In this document: positions 13,246-14,218 of the stretch, one piece after another | How the letters are laid out: the number at the start of each line of letters is the position of its first letter | Position numbering within the stretch: the stretch's first letter is position 1 | From: Verrucomicrobiota bacterium | Lineage (GTDB): Bacteria > Verrucomicrobiota > Verrucomicrobiia > Limisphaerales > AV2 | Assembly: GCA_003218935.1 (NCBI GenBank) | Contig: QHPA01000025.1 | Coordinates: 1 to 14,218, forward strand | Direction of reading: 5' to 3' | DNA length: 14,218 nt | Position numbers and translations under genes: made by a program | Notes under the pieces: model-generated | The model's database searches: none | What the model was told of the DNA's origin: nothing | What the model saw: the letters and a program-made list of their open reading frames with translations, nothing else

Positions 13246-13952
13246 GGAGTTGTCAGTCGTTCGTTGTCGGTTGTCGTTTGTTGCTCTAACCCGTCGCCTT
13301 GCGCAACGGTTTCCAGCGGCAACGGCGGCGGTGGCGGTTTTGAGCCTGGCGATGGCTCTGCGGGCGCCGGGACAGTTTCGGATCGCGGCTGGAAGTAGGA
13401 GGTTTCATCGACGAACCGCAGCGCGCTCTCGTGGAGTTCCTTCAACTGTTCGACGGTGGGTTCGTCTCGCGCGAACTTCACAAGGTCGCAACGCATGAGG
13501 AAATCTGCCAGCGATCGCTTTTGAGTGAGCGACAGCAGCCCGCTCGATTGAAGTTCACCCAGAAATTCCTCGGTGGTGCGTTCCGGCGCTCGCATGGAGA
13601 AGGCTGCTTCAAGATAGGCCCGCAACGTATCGGAAACCTCGATGCAAAACAGTCGCGGCTCGTAAATCAGTTTGAGCGCCTGCTGCAGTTTGCGTCGCGC
13701 GCGTTCGTGCGGCGGGATGATGACTTCCAGTGTCTGGGGCCTGGCCCGAAGGTTCTGCCAGTAGCGCCAGGCGAAAAATGAAAAGGCAGCGGCCGCCAGC
13801 GCGCCCGCCACGCACCAGAACCAGAACCAACCGCTCGGGATTTCCACCGGCGCTTTGATGTCGCGGATGTCGCCACTCAAAGCATTCGTCCCCGCGGTGT
13901 TGGTCGCGGAAGAGGGGGCAGGGATGATGACCGCGGAGGAGTTGGTTTTCAT
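13242..13952 (-). CDS. DUF4381-like membrane protein of the Bat cluster
   Basis: The 236-residue protein has a short Ser/Ala/Thr-rich N-terminus, then DIRDIKAPVEIPSGW (29-42), one membrane segment (42-62) and a helical domain (75-195). That domain includes PHERARRKLQQAL, ERTTEEFLGEL and SLADFLMRCDLVKFARDEPT. These are the marks of DUF4381 proteins, which lie between DUF58 and BatA in many bat operons; their job is unknown. The tail is Pro-rich (SKPPPPPLP), and the last residues QQTTTDNERLTTP are encoded by the heptamer array just before batA, so the C-terminus seems to have been extended into the repeat. The start at 13952 follows the DUF58 stop after 8 bp, and the stop overlaps the batA ATG. 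Confidence 0.8.
   Translation of the reverse strand: MKTNSSAVIIPAPSSATNTAGTNALSGDIRDIKAPVEIPSGWFWFWCVAGALAAAAFSFFAWRYWQNLRARPQTLEVIIPPHERARRKLQQALKLIYEPRLFCIEVSDTLRAYLEAAFSMRAPERTTEEFLGELQSSGLLSLTQKRSLADFLMRCDLVKFARDEPTVEQLKELHESALRFVDETSYFQPRSETVPAPAEPSPGSKPPPPPLPLETVAQGDGLEQQTTTDNERLTTP
13249..13283. repeat. Five-unit heptamer array directly before batA
   Basis: Five contiguous 7-bp units related to GTTGTCG (two exact copies at 13263-13276) total 35 bp. The array ends 3 bp before the batA start codon complement and lies inside the 3' end of the DUF4381-like gene. Its unit resembles the AGTTGTC units at the batA-batB junction. Confidence 0.7.
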
Positions 13953-13960
13953 TTACATCG

Positions 13961-14218
13961 CTATCCATGACGACGGCGCTTTTCCCGCGTTTCAAAAAAT
14001 CTCCCCAGCGCGCCGGCGTAGGGCTGGTCTGTTCGCAATTGGATCGAGTCGATTCGCGCGCCGCGAAACAGTTTAAGCAGCTCTGCCTGGGCCTTGGCCT
14101 GTCGCTGCGCGAACGCGGCGCGCTTCCGTTCATCGCCGGTGTTCACTTCCACCACTTCGCCAGTCTCGGCGTCTTTCAACACCAGCCGGCCCAGTGCGGG
14201 AAGTTCCAGTTCGTAACG
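13961..14218 (-). CDS. DUF58 domain-containing protein, C-terminal part (5' end outside window)
   Basis: The frame is open from the window edge to the TAG at 13961-13963, giving the last 85 residues. Landmarks are LVLKDAETGEVVEVNTGDER, then AELLKLFRGARIDSIQLRTDQPYAGALGRFF and a basic end (ETREKRRRHG). DUF58 proteins end this way: the 'LxDxETGE' strand, a helix, the LRTDxPY motif and a terminal Arg-rich helix. DUF58 proteins have a divergent von Willebrand A-like domain, outside the window here, and typically sit between a MoxR ATPase and the Bat genes. The DUF4381-like start follows 8 bp downstream, so this is the first visible gene of the operon. A MoxR ATPase gene probably lies beyond the window edge. 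Confidence 0.85.
   Translation of the reverse strand, partial: RYELELPALGRLVLKDAETGEVVEVNTGDERKRAAFAQRQAKAQAELLKLFRGARIDSIQLRTDQPYAGALGRFFETREKRRRHG

Overview
The window is a GC-rich bacterial chromosome segment that most resembles a Verrucomicrobiota genome, probably of the Pedosphaera/Limisphaera type. This is an inference from gene content: a DUF5069 protein, a DUF6807 ('PmoA-like') protein beside a Tat-exported Gfo/Idh/MocA oxidoreductase, a prepilin-like H-X9-DG protein with a small partner lipoprotein, and a DUF58-DUF4381-Bat gene cluster. No rRNA, tRNA, CRISPR array, insertion sequence or phage gene was seen.

Layout. Positions 1-523 (+) hold the 3' end of a Gfo/Idh/MocA oxidoreductase. 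It converges on a flavoprotein disulfide oxidoreductase (538-1941, -). A short divergent intergenic region leads to a DUF5069 gene (2073-2498, +). This converges on a three-gene minus-strand set, in transcription order DUF6807 protein (5727-4834), Tat-signal Gfo/Idh/MocA protein (4805-3318) and a secreted lectin-fold protein (3290-2547). That set looks like a small carbohydrate-processing operon. A 303-bp gene-free stretch with two GC-rich palindromes (5728-6030) separates it from a prepilin-like gene and its lipoprotein partner (7283-6031, -). From 14218 down to 7446 runs one minus-strand operon: DUF58 (partial), a DUF4381-like membrane protein, BatA, a BatB-BatC fusion, BatD and BatE. These are predicted to form a membrane-anchored von Willebrand A/TPR complex in the cell envelope.

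The most unusual signal is not a gene. At least nine gene boundaries carry short repeats of 7 or 8 bp period, and each site has its own unit sequence. Several arrays are about five heptamers (35 bp) long. Start or stop codons often lie in or right beside them, so some proteins carry repeat-encoded tails. Two sites inside the bat operon can fold into long RNA hairpins. At batD-batE, a 23-bp stem encloses a perfect five-heptamer array and buries a TAAGGAGG Shine-Dalgarno-like sequence. At batA-batB, two inverted arrays fill the whole spacer. The BatC part of the BatB-BatC fusion is also interrupted by a -1 frame change in a Gln/Lys-rich tract, so the conserved C-terminus is read only in another frame.
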